From: Consotaella aegiceratis
GTDB lineage: Bacteria > Pseudomonadota > Alphaproteobacteria > Rhizobiales > Rhizobiaceae
Direction of reading: 5' to 3'
Assembly: GCF_036541425.1 (NCBI RefSeq)
Contig: NZ_JAZHFT010000016.1
Coordinates: 1-64,000, forward strand
DNA length: 64,000 nucleotides
The notes under the pieces were generated by a model. It was not told the origin of the DNA. It did no database searches and worked only from the letters and a program-made list of their open reading frames with translations. This document shows, piece after piece, positions 1 through 8,197 of the stretch (the first letter of the stretch is position 1; each line of letters begins with the position of its first letter). A program made the position numbers and the translations under genes.

Positions 1-215
1 ATCGGCATGGCCAATCTCGCCTACAATCTCACCCGCTTCGTCTGGCATCAGGGGCGAGGTGCGCCCGCATGACGGCAAAATCGCCACCGGTCTGAAGTTC
101 CAATGGCGGATGAGCGCCAAGTGCCGCAAAGCCACACCGATCAAGCCCAAATCGGGCCGCCATCACCAATGACGTCTCTTCAATGCCGCCAAAACGTCGG
201 TTCTTCGAGGTGTCC
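1..215 (+). mobile_element. 3' end of an IS5-family insertion sequence
   Basis: Frame 1 opens inside a transposase and ends at the TGA at 70-72. The visible tail IGMANLAYNLTRFVW is the typical C-terminus of IS5-family DDE transposases. The non-coding stretch that follows ends at 199-215 in GGTTCTTCGAGGTGTCC, which resembles the terminal inverted repeat of IS5-type elements. The Rhs reading frame picks up immediately afterwards, so the element appears to sit inside the Rhs gene. The left end, most of the transposase and any target duplication lie outside the window. The terminal repeat is inferred from similarity to remembered IS5 ends. Confidence 0.65.
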
Positions 216-217
216 AG

Positions 218-931
218 CTTCTGGCGAAAGAGCTGCCCGGCGGCGAGATGCTGGCCGTGGTCACCGATCCGCTGGGCACGCCCAAGGAGATGTTCGACGC
301 GCGCGGGCATCTGGTGTGGGCGGCGGACCATCACGTCTGGGGCGCGGTGCGGGCGGTGGAGGTGCGCGGCGCCCTCGCCATGAAGCCCGCCCATGCCCGC
401 GCGCCGGACGCGCTGGCCTGCCCGTGGCGGTTTCCGGGCCAGTACGAGGACGCCGAGACGGGTCTGTACTACAACCGCCACCGGCACTACGATCCCCTGA
501 CCGGCCACTACACCAGCCCCGACCCCATCGGCCTCGCCGGCGGGGATCGGCCCCAGGCTTATGTACAGAACCCGACGGTGTGGGTGGATCCGCTGGGGTT
601 AGCAGCGGCCGGAGGCGCAGATAACGTCACACTCTATCGTGTTGTCAGTCCGCAGGAAGCTCGTTCGATACAGGCAACTGGTCAATTCACTCCGTCGCCA
701 GGGGGATTGGAAAGTAAATATTTTTCGTCAACAGAGGCTGGAGCGCGCCAATACGGTGAAATGGCAAAACGCCTTGGCGAGACAAACCAGACCATCGTTG
801 TCAAGGGAGAAATAAACCGATCTTTATTGACGCCCGAAATGCGAGCAACGGTGGATAGAGGAGTGGATGCAATTGCTGTTCCAAACGAAATTCTGCCGAA
901 TGTTAAGCCTATATTTTTGGATCCCTTCTGA
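218..931 (+). pseudogene. 5'-truncated Rhs polymorphic toxin: end of core plus toxin tip
   Basis: This is the C-terminal end of an Rhs/YD-repeat protein, a large secreted shell that carries a variable toxin tip used against competing bacteria. The frame is open from about 218, directly after the IS5 end, so the N-terminal core is missing. Hallmarks of the conserved core end are seen: DPLGTPKEMFDARG, TGLYYNRHRHYDPLTGHYTS, DPIGLAGG, then the junction VDPLGL near base 600. The roughly 109-residue tip after this junction has LYR near its start, then GGLE-KYFSST and a C-terminal DRGVDAIAVPNEI. This R/S-T/E order recalls ADP-ribosyltransferase-like toxins, but that is my inference and no catalytic residue is proven. 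Base composition drops to AT-rich in the tip, as usual for swapped toxin modules. The stop overlaps the next gene's start (ATGA). Without its shell the protein is probably not delivered. Confidence 0.8.
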
Positions 932-1239
932 TGACGATCGAAATTCCATCTTTTCCCGACATGGCTATCGAAGCAAGATTCTACTCTATCGAAGAGGGGG
1001 GGCCCAAGAATAAATTTGCACTAGGATATGTTCCCCTTATGGCCAAAATGGAAAGCGAATTTCGTGAATTTCGATTTTATTTTGATAAAAATGTTCCCAT
1101 TGAGGCAGGGATGATTATCAAAGGTTTTTTATTATTTCTCGATAAAGAATCCGTCGCTGTTTTCAGAGGAAGAAAATCGTTTCTAATAGGGGTTCCTAGA
1201 ATTATTGGGGAAGCTAGGGTAATTTCTCTATTAGACTAA
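931..1239 (+). CDS. Probable Rhs immunity protein with EF-Tu domain III-like sequence
   Basis: This 102-residue protein starts at the ATG overlapping the toxin stop codon, which is the usual toxin-immunity arrangement. It is AT-rich, unlike the flanking high-GC genes, and has no signal peptide or membrane segment, so it should act in the cytoplasm. By eye it follows the pattern of the C-terminal barrel (domain III) of elongation factor Tu: IEARFYSIEEGG at residues 13-24, GYVP at 32-35, a PIEAG-IIKG strand at 56-65 and IIGEARVISLL at 91-101. In EF-Tu the matching features are a strand followed by EEGGR, GYRP, and GRTVGAGVV. A stand-alone copy of this domain beside a toxin suggests a decoy or target mimic. 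Position makes the immunity role likely; the EF-Tu relationship needs a profile search. Confidence 0.7.
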   Translation: MTIEIPSFPDMAIEARFYSIEEGGPKNKFALGYVPLMAKMESEFREFRFYFDKNVPIEAGMIIKGFLLFLDKESVAVFRGRKSFLIGVPRIIGEARVISLLD

Positions 1240-1280
1240 TCCGATTATTTTAGTAAATTGGCCGACTCTCGACTTGGCAG

Positions 1281-1427
1281 AAGACGCCGGGCGGGGCGGC
1301 GCTGGACCGCCCGCCTGTGGTCGGCACGGCGTATCTGTGGGACGGCGACCGGATGGTGGCGGAGGCGCCGCTGCATCTGGACGGGCAGATCGCCTGGGCT
1401 GACGGCGTCCGCTGGGAAATCGTATAA
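1281..1427 (+). pseudogene. Orphan Rhs core fragment
   Basis: Frame 3 from 1281 to the TAA at 1425-1427 encodes about 48 residues, including VVGTAYLWDGDRMVAEAPLH followed by LDGQIAW and GVRWEIV. WDGD-x-x-AEEAPL...W...VRW is a recognisable block of the Rhs core that normally lies a few dozen residues upstream of the DPIGL end. Here it lacks a start codon and breaks off. Silent core fragments downstream of a toxin-immunity pair are typical leftovers of tip replacement by recombination between Rhs cores. It should not make a functional product. Confidence 0.7.
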
Positions 1428-1487
1428 TTCGTTCCCTTGATGTTGAGGGATAGAAGGCAGCTCCCCGTTCTCAAACAGGGATAGTGA

Positions 1488-2222
1488 TCGATTTATGCCG
1501 GAAGTGCTTTCTGGCACGAATTCGCGACAATATCCTTCCCGGACAGGATTGCGGGCACCTCCAGCATCATGCCCCAAAAGAAGAACATGTTCGCGCTGGA
1601 GTATTTCCGCGGAGCAGCTGGGCGCAGCATCGGGGCGCTGAGCGGCGCCCTGGCGAACATCAAGGGCAGTAACTACTCCATTGGCTTGGATTGCACCCGC
1701 GAGGGCATCTATGACGCATGGCCGTCGCTGGGTCTCTTCGTGGATGGAATGGAGCTTCTTCGGCTGGTCTTCGAGTGCATCGAGCTTAAAAAGGGTCGAC
1801 TCGAGCAGAAGTGCTACGAAAACTTCTCGACCGCCACGGATCTTGCCGACGGTCTGGTCCGTCAACACGGCCTGTCGTTCCGAGAGGCGCACCACGTCGT
1901 CGGCGGCGCGGTGCAGCGCGCGATCGACGCCGGGCTCGATGCGAGCGGATTGACGGAGGAAACCATCAACGCGTCCGCTGAGCAAGAACTCGGTCGCGCG
2001 TTGGCGATTACGCCTGAATTTGTCCGCGGCTGCCTCGATCCGGTGCGGTCCGTCCATGCGCGCACCACACTTGGTGGCACCGCGCCTTCCGAGGTCCGGC
2101 GGATGCTGGCGGCCTTGGCGGAGAAGCGTAGCCAAGACATCGATTTCGTCATGACCCGTCGGCGTGGTCTCGATCTCGCTAACCAGCGTCTTCGTGACGC
2201 CATCCAGGCACTCGCGGCCTGA
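1488..2222 (+). pseudogene. 5'-truncated argininosuccinate lyase-type C-N lyase
   Basis: The frame is open from just after the TGA at 1485-1487. It carries the fumarase/aspartase superfamily signature DRIAGTSSIMPQKKN at 1542-1586, the flexible catalytic serine loop of argininosuccinate lyase and of the related EDDS and iminodisuccinate lyases. The remaining residues follow the family C-terminal half, including IKGSNYSIGLDC and FREAHHVVGGAV. About 200 N-terminal residues, including the first two conserved regions of the active site, are missing. The break lies within about 60 bases of the Rhs debris, so recombination probably removed the 5' half. An internal ATG at 1569 could open a shorter frame, but that product would also lack the catalytic core. 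The next gene starts 31 bases downstream, which suggests this was once the first gene of the sugar-amine operon. Confidence 0.8.
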
Positions 2223-2253
2223 TTTCTTTTCTTGCAACGTGAAAGAACTTGCC

Positions 2254-3267
2254 ATGCTTAATTTTGACGAGGCTCGCTTCGTGCGCATCCAGTCGGGTGC
2301 CGTTGCTCTCGCCGAGCGCATCGACAACGCCATTGCGTCAGCGCTCGATTCGGGAGCAGAGAACCTTTTCTTTTTGGGAACCGGCGGCGTCGCCTATCTC
2401 ATGCAGCCCTCCTATCAGTTGCTGCAACGCCGTTCGAAATTTCCGGTCTTCATCGATTACCCGGCCGAGCTTATTCTCGCAGGCTCCGCAAACCTAACGA
2501 GTAAATCGATTGTCATCATGCCCTCGCTTTCCGGTACAACGAAGGAAAGCGTGGCGATGCTCGCTAAACTCAAGGAAATCGGCGCAACCATCTTCACCTT
2601 CGTCGGCCACGAGGAAACTCCTCTGGGCAAGGGTGGCGATCAGGCGTTTGTCAATTTCGCCGAAGACGACACGTCCTGCGAATCCTTCTACCTGCAGTCG
2701 CTCCTGGTCGCCCTGTCGATCATGAAGTTCCGGAACGAGATTGATCATTACGCCAGCATCGTCGCGGAACTGAAGCGCCTTCCCGAGCTGCTTTTGGAAG
2801 TGAAACGCGTATTCGAGCCCAAAGCCGAGGAATTCGCCTCGCGCATCGCCGCATCGGATTATCACATCTTTACAGGTGGCGGAAATACCTGGACTTCCGC
2901 ACTGTACTATGCCACCTGCATTCTCGAAGAAATGCAGTGGATCCGCACCCGCCCGGTCCACTCGTCGGATTTCTTCCATGGCACCCTTGAGCTTGTTGAA
3001 AAGGGTGTCAGCGTCGTGCTGTTCAAGGGCGAGGACGCCTCTCGCCCGCTTGCGGAGCGGGTTGAAAAGTTCGCGCCCAGCTATACCGATAAGTTCACGA
3101 TTCTCGACAGCAAAGAATTTGCCCTCCCCGGCATTTCTGCCGAGGTGCGCGGCCTGGTGTCTCCGATCGTTCTTGCCACCGTTCTGGAACGTGTGAGCGC
3201 CCATCTGGAAGTCATGCGGAACCATCCGCTGGTGACACGCCGGTATTACAAGCGCGTCTCGTACTGA
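2254..3267 (+). CDS. SIS-domain sugar-amine deglycase, FrlB/FraB-like
   Basis: This 337-residue cytoplasmic protein has two sugar-isomerase (SIS) domains. The first contains LFFLGTGGVAYL at residues 38-49 and the phosphosugar loop SLSGTTKESV at 91-100. The second contains HSSDFFHGTLELVE. The C-terminus RRYYKRVSY and the FHG-LE-VE block match FrlB, the fructoselysine-6-phosphate deglycase, better than glucosamine synthase. The family releases a free amino acid and glucose 6-phosphate from a phosphorylated Amadori compound. A partner FrlD-like kinase lies 1.8 kb downstream on the same strand, which supports this role. The start at 2254 removes a long unsupported extension; its ribosome site is weak (GAAAG). 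The amino-acid part of the substrate is unknown. Confidence 0.8.
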   Translation: MLNFDEARFVRIQSGAVALAERIDNAIASALDSGAENLFFLGTGGVAYLMQPSYQLLQRRSKFPVFIDYPAELILAGSANLTSKSIVIMPSLSGTTKESVAMLAKLKEIGATIFTFVGHEETPLGKGGDQAFVNFAEDDTSCESFYLQSLLVALSIMKFRNEIDHYASIVAELKRLPELLLEVKRVFEPKAEEFASRIAASDYHIFTGGGNTWTSALYYATCILEEMQWIRTRPVHSSDFFHGTLELVEKGVSVVLFKGEDASRPLAERVEKFAPSYTDKFTILDSKEFALPGISAEVRGLVSPIVLATVLERVSAHLEVMRNHPLVTRRYYKRVSY

Positions 3268-3455
3268 GACTTCTCATGTCTGTCGTCGATCCAGGTGGCG
3301 GCGGACACTCATCCTCGACGGCGCGTCAGTGCCGATGGCCAACGTCGCAGCCGCCGAGGCGACATCGCTCGCCGCCGGGTCGGCGGTCACAAGCTGTCGA
3401 GCCGGGCAGACGCGAGCAAGGTGACCGACTATCCCGACGCCTGGAGGCAGGGCCA

Positions 3456-4892
3456 ATGGATCAGCATCATATGGATCATGAACACCTTCTCGCCGAGATG
3501 GTCTGCGGCGCGGCTCCGGACTTTAGCAAAGCGGAAATGGAAAAGGCTGCCCGCCATTTCGCCGATTTGGTCGGGGTCGCCTTCGCCGCGGCCGAAGAGC
3601 CGTCTGTCGGTGTCCTGGCGGCGCTCTGCCGCAACGCTTCAGGCGCATCCAGATCAGCTCGGATATGGGGTACGCGGCGGCGGGTGTCGCTGCGCGAGGC
3701 CGGTCTCATCAACGCCTATGCTGCTCATTGGCACGATTTCGACGACGACGAAACGGACATCACTATGGCCCATCTGACAGTCACGGCGATGACGGCTGCG
3801 GCGATCGTCGGCGACAGTGAACCAGGAATTGCGGGTGCGGCCGTGCTCCGAGCCTATCTCACGGGCACCGAGTTGGCGACGTTTATCGCCCGTTTGATTA
3901 ACCCGAGCCACTATGTGCGCGGTTGGCACTCGACAGCGACGCTGGGAACCTTCGCCGCCTGTGCAGCTGCCGGACGTCTCCTTCGTCTTGATGTCGAAGC
4001 CATGCGCAGCGCACTCGGCATGGCAGCCTCGTTCGCGGGCGGCATCCGCAGCAATTTTGGCAGTCACACCAAGCCGCTGCAGGTTGGTCAGGCGGTTGCC
4101 AACGGCGTTTTTGCCGCTGAATGCGCCGCGGCGGGCCTTCAGTCTGCAGCCGGCAGCTTGTTAGGGCCGAAGGGTTATGTCGCACTCCAGGGAGGCGACC
4201 TGTCGCGCCTGAAAACCGCCATCAGCAGCTTCGGCAAGCCCTACGGGTTCTCCGCTGGCGGCATGATCATCAAGGCCTATCCCTGCTGCACGGCTCCCCA
4301 TAGTGCGATTCGCGGTGTTCTCGAACTGGCTCGCGAAAATCATGTCGATGCTGCTGACATCGAGCGCATCGCGTGCCACATCGACCCGGGAGTCTTCGGC
4401 ATCCTGGTCTATGATCGGCCTAAGACCCCGGCTCAGGCAAAGTTCAGTCTGCCATACGCGTTGGCAGCGGCGGCGGTCTTCGGTCGGGTGGGGATCAGCC
4501 AATTCACCGATGCAGCGCTAGAGGATCCGACTGTGCTGCAGATGATGGAGCGTGTCGAGGCCATCCATGATTGCGCTTTGCCGCGAGGGCCAAGCGGCAT
4601 TTCCGTCGCGTCCCGCGTGGCGCTCGTTCTCCGCGATGGCAGGCGGTTCGAAACGTATTGCCCCGCAGTTCCGGGCAGCGCCGGCAGTCCGCTCAATGAT
4701 TCGGCGTTGCTTGCGAAGTTCGCGGCATGTGCGGCGAATCTTTTGAGCGAGGCCGAGTCGAAGCCTCTATTCGAGCTCTTGCTCTCTTGCAGCTCATGCA
4801 ACGATTTTTCGGGGCTTGTCGATGCGTTCTCGCCGTCGGCCGCGCATTCTGCGGATGCCGGCGCGGCGCAGCGCTCAGTTGAACGGCCATAG
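3456..4892 (+). CDS. MmgE/PrpD family protein
   Basis: This 478-residue protein spans the whole MmgE/PrpD fold, with family blocks such as NAYAAHWHDFDDDETDITMAH, GWHSTATLGTFAA, GGIRSNFGSHTKPLQVGQA and a PCCTAPHSAIRG motif. The family includes 2-methylcitrate dehydratase, aconitate decarboxylase and iminodisuccinate epimerase; the last one works with an argininosuccinate-lyase-type C-N lyase. That precedent matters here because a truncated lyase of this type lies upstream. The ATG at 3456 is chosen because GGAGG at 3443-3447 stands 8 bases before it; the open frame continues upstream to 3276 without support. The 188-base gap after the deglycase gene is long for an operon. The exact reaction cannot be read from sequence. 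Confidence 0.8.
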   Translation: MDQHHMDHEHLLAEMVCGAAPDFSKAEMEKAARHFADLVGVAFAAAEEPSVGVLAALCRNASGASRSARIWGTRRRVSLREAGLINAYAAHWHDFDDDETDITMAHLTVTAMTAAAIVGDSEPGIAGAAVLRAYLTGTELATFIARLINPSHYVRGWHSTATLGTFAACAAAGRLLRLDVEAMRSALGMAASFAGGIRSNFGSHTKPLQVGQAVANGVFAAECAAAGLQSAAGSLLGPKGYVALQGGDLSRLKTAISSFGKPYGFSAGGMIIKAYPCCTAPHSAIRGVLELARENHVDAADIERIACHIDPGVFGILVYDRPKTPAQAKFSLPYALAAAAVFGRVGISQFTDAALEDPTVLQMMERVEAIHDCALPRGPSGISVASRVALVLRDGRRFETYCPAVPGSAGSPLNDSALLAKFAACAANLLSEAESKPLFELLLSCSSCNDFSGLVDAFSPSAAHSADAGAAQRSVERP

Positions 4893-5047
4893 AGGACATG
4901 GACGTGAGTCCCTTCTTATGAAGCGGGCCGCCTCACGAAGCCGCGGAAGCCATTGGCCGGCCGACGTGGCGGTGTTTGACTGTGCTGCGAACGCTGGCGC
5001 ACGAGTCCGGCGAAGCCCATCTCGTCATTCATCTTGAGGAACACGCA

Positions 5048-5845
5048 ATGCCTGAGTTCGAAGTCGCGACGGTTGGTGATAACTGCATCGATCGTTATCT
5101 GCCGCCGGTGGGACTCGCGGCAATCGGAGGCAACGCTGTCAACGTTGCGGTCCATCTTCGCAAGCAGGGCCTCCGCACTGCGTACTTCGGTGCCGTGGGA
5201 ACAGACGACAATGGCCGCCGGATGCTTGACTGCTTTAGGAATAACGGCCTCAACACCGATCACGTCCAGATCACCGAAGGCGTCACCGCGTATACCAACT
5301 TGGATATCGACGAAAGCGGCGACCGCATCATCGCCTTCGAGGAGTTCGGCGTTTGCCGCGTCTACCGGCCGACCGAGGCCGATTTCAAGGTTTTGCTCTC
5401 GATGAGCCATGTCCATATCGGCTGGCTGGACGACGGCGGAGACCTGAAGCGCCGGCTCGGGAGCGCAGGCGTCAGCGTCTCCCAGGACATCACCGTCAAT
5501 CCTGGCTGTGAGGGACTGACGATCGCCTTCGGCTCGGCCGGTTCCGAACCCCATGCCGCCCTTGACCTTGCGAAGCGATATCTCGCGCAGGGCGCCGCAC
5601 TTGCGGTTGTCACTCGGGGCGCCATGGGCAGTGTCGCGACCGACGGCGTCATCGTGGCCGAGACGGGAATCTTGCCCGTCGAGATTTCCGACACCACAGG
5701 AGCTGGCGACACATTCGCTGCGGGCTTCATCGCCAGGCGTCTTTCGGGCGGGAGCCTTCAGCAATGCCTTGAAGCAGGAAGGGACGCCGCAGCCCTCACG
5801 TGCACGCATTTCGGGGGATTTCCGCAGACGCCCGTACATTTGTGA
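5048..5845 (+). CDS. PfkB-family sugar-amine kinase, FrlD-like
   Basis: This 265-residue ribokinase/PfkB-family kinase has the N-terminal sugar-binding GGNAVNVAV (residues 27-35) and the C-terminal signature DTTGAGDTFAAGF (215-227) that holds the anion hole and catalytic aspartate. The opening ATVGDNCIDRY and the GGNAVNVAV block closely match FrlD, the kinase that phosphorylates fructoselysine at C6 before FrlB cleaves it. The start at 5048 follows GAGGAA 5 bases upstream. Together with the deglycase at 2254 it forms a plausible two-step pathway for an Amadori-type sugar-amine compound. No transporter for the substrate lies in the cluster, perhaps because of the upstream deletion. Confidence 0.8.
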   Translation: MPEFEVATVGDNCIDRYLPPVGLAAIGGNAVNVAVHLRKQGLRTAYFGAVGTDDNGRRMLDCFRNNGLNTDHVQITEGVTAYTNLDIDESGDRIIAFEEFGVCRVYRPTEADFKVLLSMSHVHIGWLDDGGDLKRRLGSAGVSVSQDITVNPGCEGLTIAFGSAGSEPHAALDLAKRYLAQGAALAVVTRGAMGSVATDGVIVAETGILPVEISDTTGAGDTFAAGFIARRLSGGSLQQCLEAGRDAAALTCTHFGGFPQTPVHL

Positions 5846-6062
5846 GTCGGGGCGAGCAAAACCCATCGAACCGCCGAGGGCAAGGCCAGCAGCAAGGATC
5901 ACGAGCGCTGGGATGCTCGGAAGGCGCCATGGTCGCTGAGCAAGCGCGAAGACTTGCCTACGCCGCGGCCTTCCCTGGCAAGCGATGGCGCGAGCTGAGT
6001 CATCGGGCGTCGGTCGGCATCACCGATCTCGGCTCCACTCGCCGGTCAGCGGTAATCCCTGA

Positions 6063-6824
6063 TCAGACGGTAATCACCCGCGTATAGCGTTCGAGCCGGG
6101 TTACGATTTCCTGGTTCGCCTCGCGGCTGGTGATCAGCGTGCTGACCTGTTCGAGCGAGCCGATGACGCCTAACGAATTGCGACCGAGCTTGGAATGGTC
6201 GGCAAGGATGACGATTTCGCGGGCGGCGCGCATCATATTCTGCTTGACCAGCGCTTCCTGCACGTCCGGAACGGTCAACGTGCCGGCTTCGTCGATACCC
6301 TCCACGCCCATGAAGAAGCGGTCGCAGCGATAGGATTCGAAGAAGCGCGCGGCGGTAAGGCCCACCGCCGCGACTGACACGCGTCTAAGAGCCCCGCCGG
6401 AAAAGTGGATGTCGATCTGGCGGCTGTCGATGAGGTCCGCAGCAACATTGAGCGCATTTGTCACGACCGTGACGCGCCGCTCGGTCAGTTCGCGCGCAAA
6501 ATAGCCCGTGGTCGTGCCGGAATCGATGATGATGCTGTCGCCGTCGGCGACCAGCTGCGCTGCCGCCTGCGCGATACGCTTCTTCTCGTGGATAAAGTGA
6601 GTGTTCTTGTCGGCGAAGGAGACCTCGAAGAACGAGGATTCCATCAGCTTTGCGCCACCGTGGGTGCGCACCAAATGGCCTTCCTTCTCGAGTTCTGAGA
6701 GATCGCGCCGGATGGTCATCTCGGAAACGTCGAACTGCTTACAGAGCGCGGCGATGCTACCCGTGCCGCGTTCGCTCAAATGTTCGAGTAACGCCCTCTG
6801 CCGTTCCCTACGCGCGAATGTCAT
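6063..6824 (-). CDS. DeoR/GlpR-family transcriptional regulator
   Basis: This 253-residue regulator has an N-terminal DeoR-type winged helix (about residues 1-57, with VSEMTIRRDLSELEKEGH as the recognition region) and a C-terminal DeoRC sensor domain with DSGTTTGYFAREL and the D-L-GVEGID region. Proteins of this family usually repress sugar-catabolic operons and are released by a phosphorylated sugar. It converges on the kinase gene at 5048 and is divergent from the SDR at 7125, so it probably controls the sugar-amine cluster, the SDR, or both. The 217 bases between it and the kinase gene contain no convincing gene. Confidence 0.85.
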   Translation of the reverse strand: MTFARRERQRALLEHLSERGTGSIAALCKQFDVSEMTIRRDLSELEKEGHLVRTHGGAKLMESSFFEVSFADKNTHFIHEKKRIAQAAAQLVADGDSIIIDSGTTTGYFARELTERRVTVVTNALNVAADLIDSRQIDIHFSGGALRRVSVAAVGLTAARFFESYRCDRFFMGVEGIDEAGTLTVPDVQEALVKQNMMRAAREIVILADHSKLGRNSLGVIGSLEQVSTLITSREANQEIVTRLERYTRVITV

Positions 6825-7124
6825 GTCTTGTCCGTCAGCTGCCTATCGGGGACAGCCTTGCCTGGTTTTGCCAGTCGGCACAACATCCACCATCCTGCTC
6901 TTCCTCGGTCGTGGACGCTCTGAGTGCATGACCAGGGCGAGGCGGCTCGCTCGGTTCTGGGCGAAGCCAACCAAACCGGGGTCGGGGTGGTAGGAAATGA
7001 TTGAAATATGTTAGAATCGAACTTTGAGCGCCTCGATTAGGTTGTACCAACGTCAGAGTTGGGCTACAAAATTGTTTGACTCGATCGAATTCCTCTCCAT
7101 TCCTCCAGCGACAAGGAGTCCAGA
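6825..7124. other. Divergent intergenic region between DeoR and SDR genes
   Basis: These 300 bases must carry promoters for both flanking genes. The part nearest the SDR is distinctly AT-rich (about 6995-7090). I see no repeat good enough to name as a DeoR operator, and no credible gene. Confidence 0.5.
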
Positions 7125-7919
7125 ATGAGTGCTTCACTCCCCCTCGGTGGCCAGTTCGCCGTCGTGACGGGCGCGGGCGAAGGCATCGGCCTCGCTATCG
7201 CCGAGACACTGAGTGCACTTGGTGCGTCAGTCACCATCAGCGACCGTGATGCCGCCAAGGCCGAGGCCGCAGCCGTCCAGCGCAACATGCGCGCCATCAA
7301 GCTGGATGTAACGGACCGCTCTTCCATCGACACAGCCGTTGCGGCAATCGTCGCCAAAACAGGGGGCATCGATATCTGGTGCAACAATGCCGGCGTCAGC
7401 AGTATGCAGCGCTTCGTCGACATCAGCGAGCGCGAGTGGGACCAGAACTTCGAGGTGAATGCGAAGGGCGCGTTCCTGTGTAGCCAAGCCATCGCTCGGC
7501 AGATGCTTACGCAGGAGCGTCGTTCCAGTGGTCTCCGTGGAAAAATCATCAATACCGCCAGCGTCGCCGGCAAGACCGGCAAGGTCGCGTTCCTCGCCCA
7601 CTATATTGCGTCAAAATTCGCAGTGGTGGGCCTGACGCAGGCGATGGCAACCGAACTTGCTGGCGAGGGCATCACTGTCAACGCCGTGTGCCCAGGCTAT
7701 GTGCGCACTTCCATGCAGACTCGCGAGATTGCCTGGGAGGCCGAGTTGCGTGGCATCTCCGAGAAGGACGTGCAAGCCCTCTACATCAAGGATACGCCGC
7801 TCGGTCGCATTGAGACGCCACAGGACGTGGCTGGCGTTGTTGGTTTCCTGGCCTCCCCACAGGCAGATTTCATGACCGGCATTGCCCTAACCGTTAGCGG
7901 TGGCGCGTGGATGGAATGA
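7125..7919 (+). CDS. Short-chain dehydrogenase/reductase (classical SDR)
   Basis: This 264-residue cytoplasmic oxidoreductase has all classical SDR marks: the NAD(P)-binding TGAGEGIG at residues 15-22, NNAGV, catalytic Ser146 in NTASVAG, and Tyr160/Lys164 in HYIASK. The PGYVRTSM and GGAWME ends are typical. A good ribosome site (AAGGAG at 7113-7118) sets the start at 7125. An Asp after the second strand (ISDRD) hints at NAD rather than NADP preference. Its substrate is not evident; being divergent from a DeoR sugar regulator suggests a polyol or sugar-derived alcohol. It marks the right end of the intact accessory catabolic genes. Confidence 0.85.
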   Translation: MSASLPLGGQFAVVTGAGEGIGLAIAETLSALGASVTISDRDAAKAEAAAVQRNMRAIKLDVTDRSSIDTAVAAIVAKTGGIDIWCNNAGVSSMQRFVDISEREWDQNFEVNAKGAFLCSQAIARQMLTQERRSSGLRGKIINTASVAGKTGKVAFLAHYIASKFAVVGLTQAMATELAGEGITVNAVCPGYVRTSMQTREIAWEAELRGISEKDVQALYIKDTPLGRIETPQDVAGVVGFLASPQADFMTGIALTVSGGAWME

Positions 7920-8197
7920 TCTGCCTTTTGGGCGTCGACGACTGCAGCGCATCTATCCAAAGAAAATTACACCAGAGAATGAAGATCACGCCAGAAAATC
8001 GATAACAGCCACTCGTGATCATGCGTGGAGTCGGCGCAAGGCGAAGATCCCGGACGGCGCCAGTTGGTCGGTTCTATCAACGCCGGGAGTTCCGGGGGTG
8101 AGGCGATATTGAGTGCGTGAAGCCCGGTCGGGACCGGTCGAGTGCTAACACGGGCACGCACGACGGCGATACGGAACCTCTTCCGGCTGCCGGCCTC

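Noticed and set aside
3276..3455. A 60-codon N-terminal extension of the MmgE/PrpD gene, and in another frame a stretch reading TLILDGASVPMANVAAAEAT like an amidohydrolase start
   Set aside because: A good ribosome site supports the start at 3456, and the amidohydrolase-like reading is short, without metal-binding motifs, so it may be chance.
4916..5902. Long minus-strand frame opposite the FrlD-like kinase
   Set aside because: It mirrors a well-supported gene on the plus strand; long antisense frames are common in GC-rich DNA.
5846..6062. Frames in the gap between the kinase and DeoR genes, including a hydrophobic minus-strand peptide resembling a membrane segment
   Set aside because: They are short, lack ribosome sites and run antisense into the kinase gene, so I treat them as chance.
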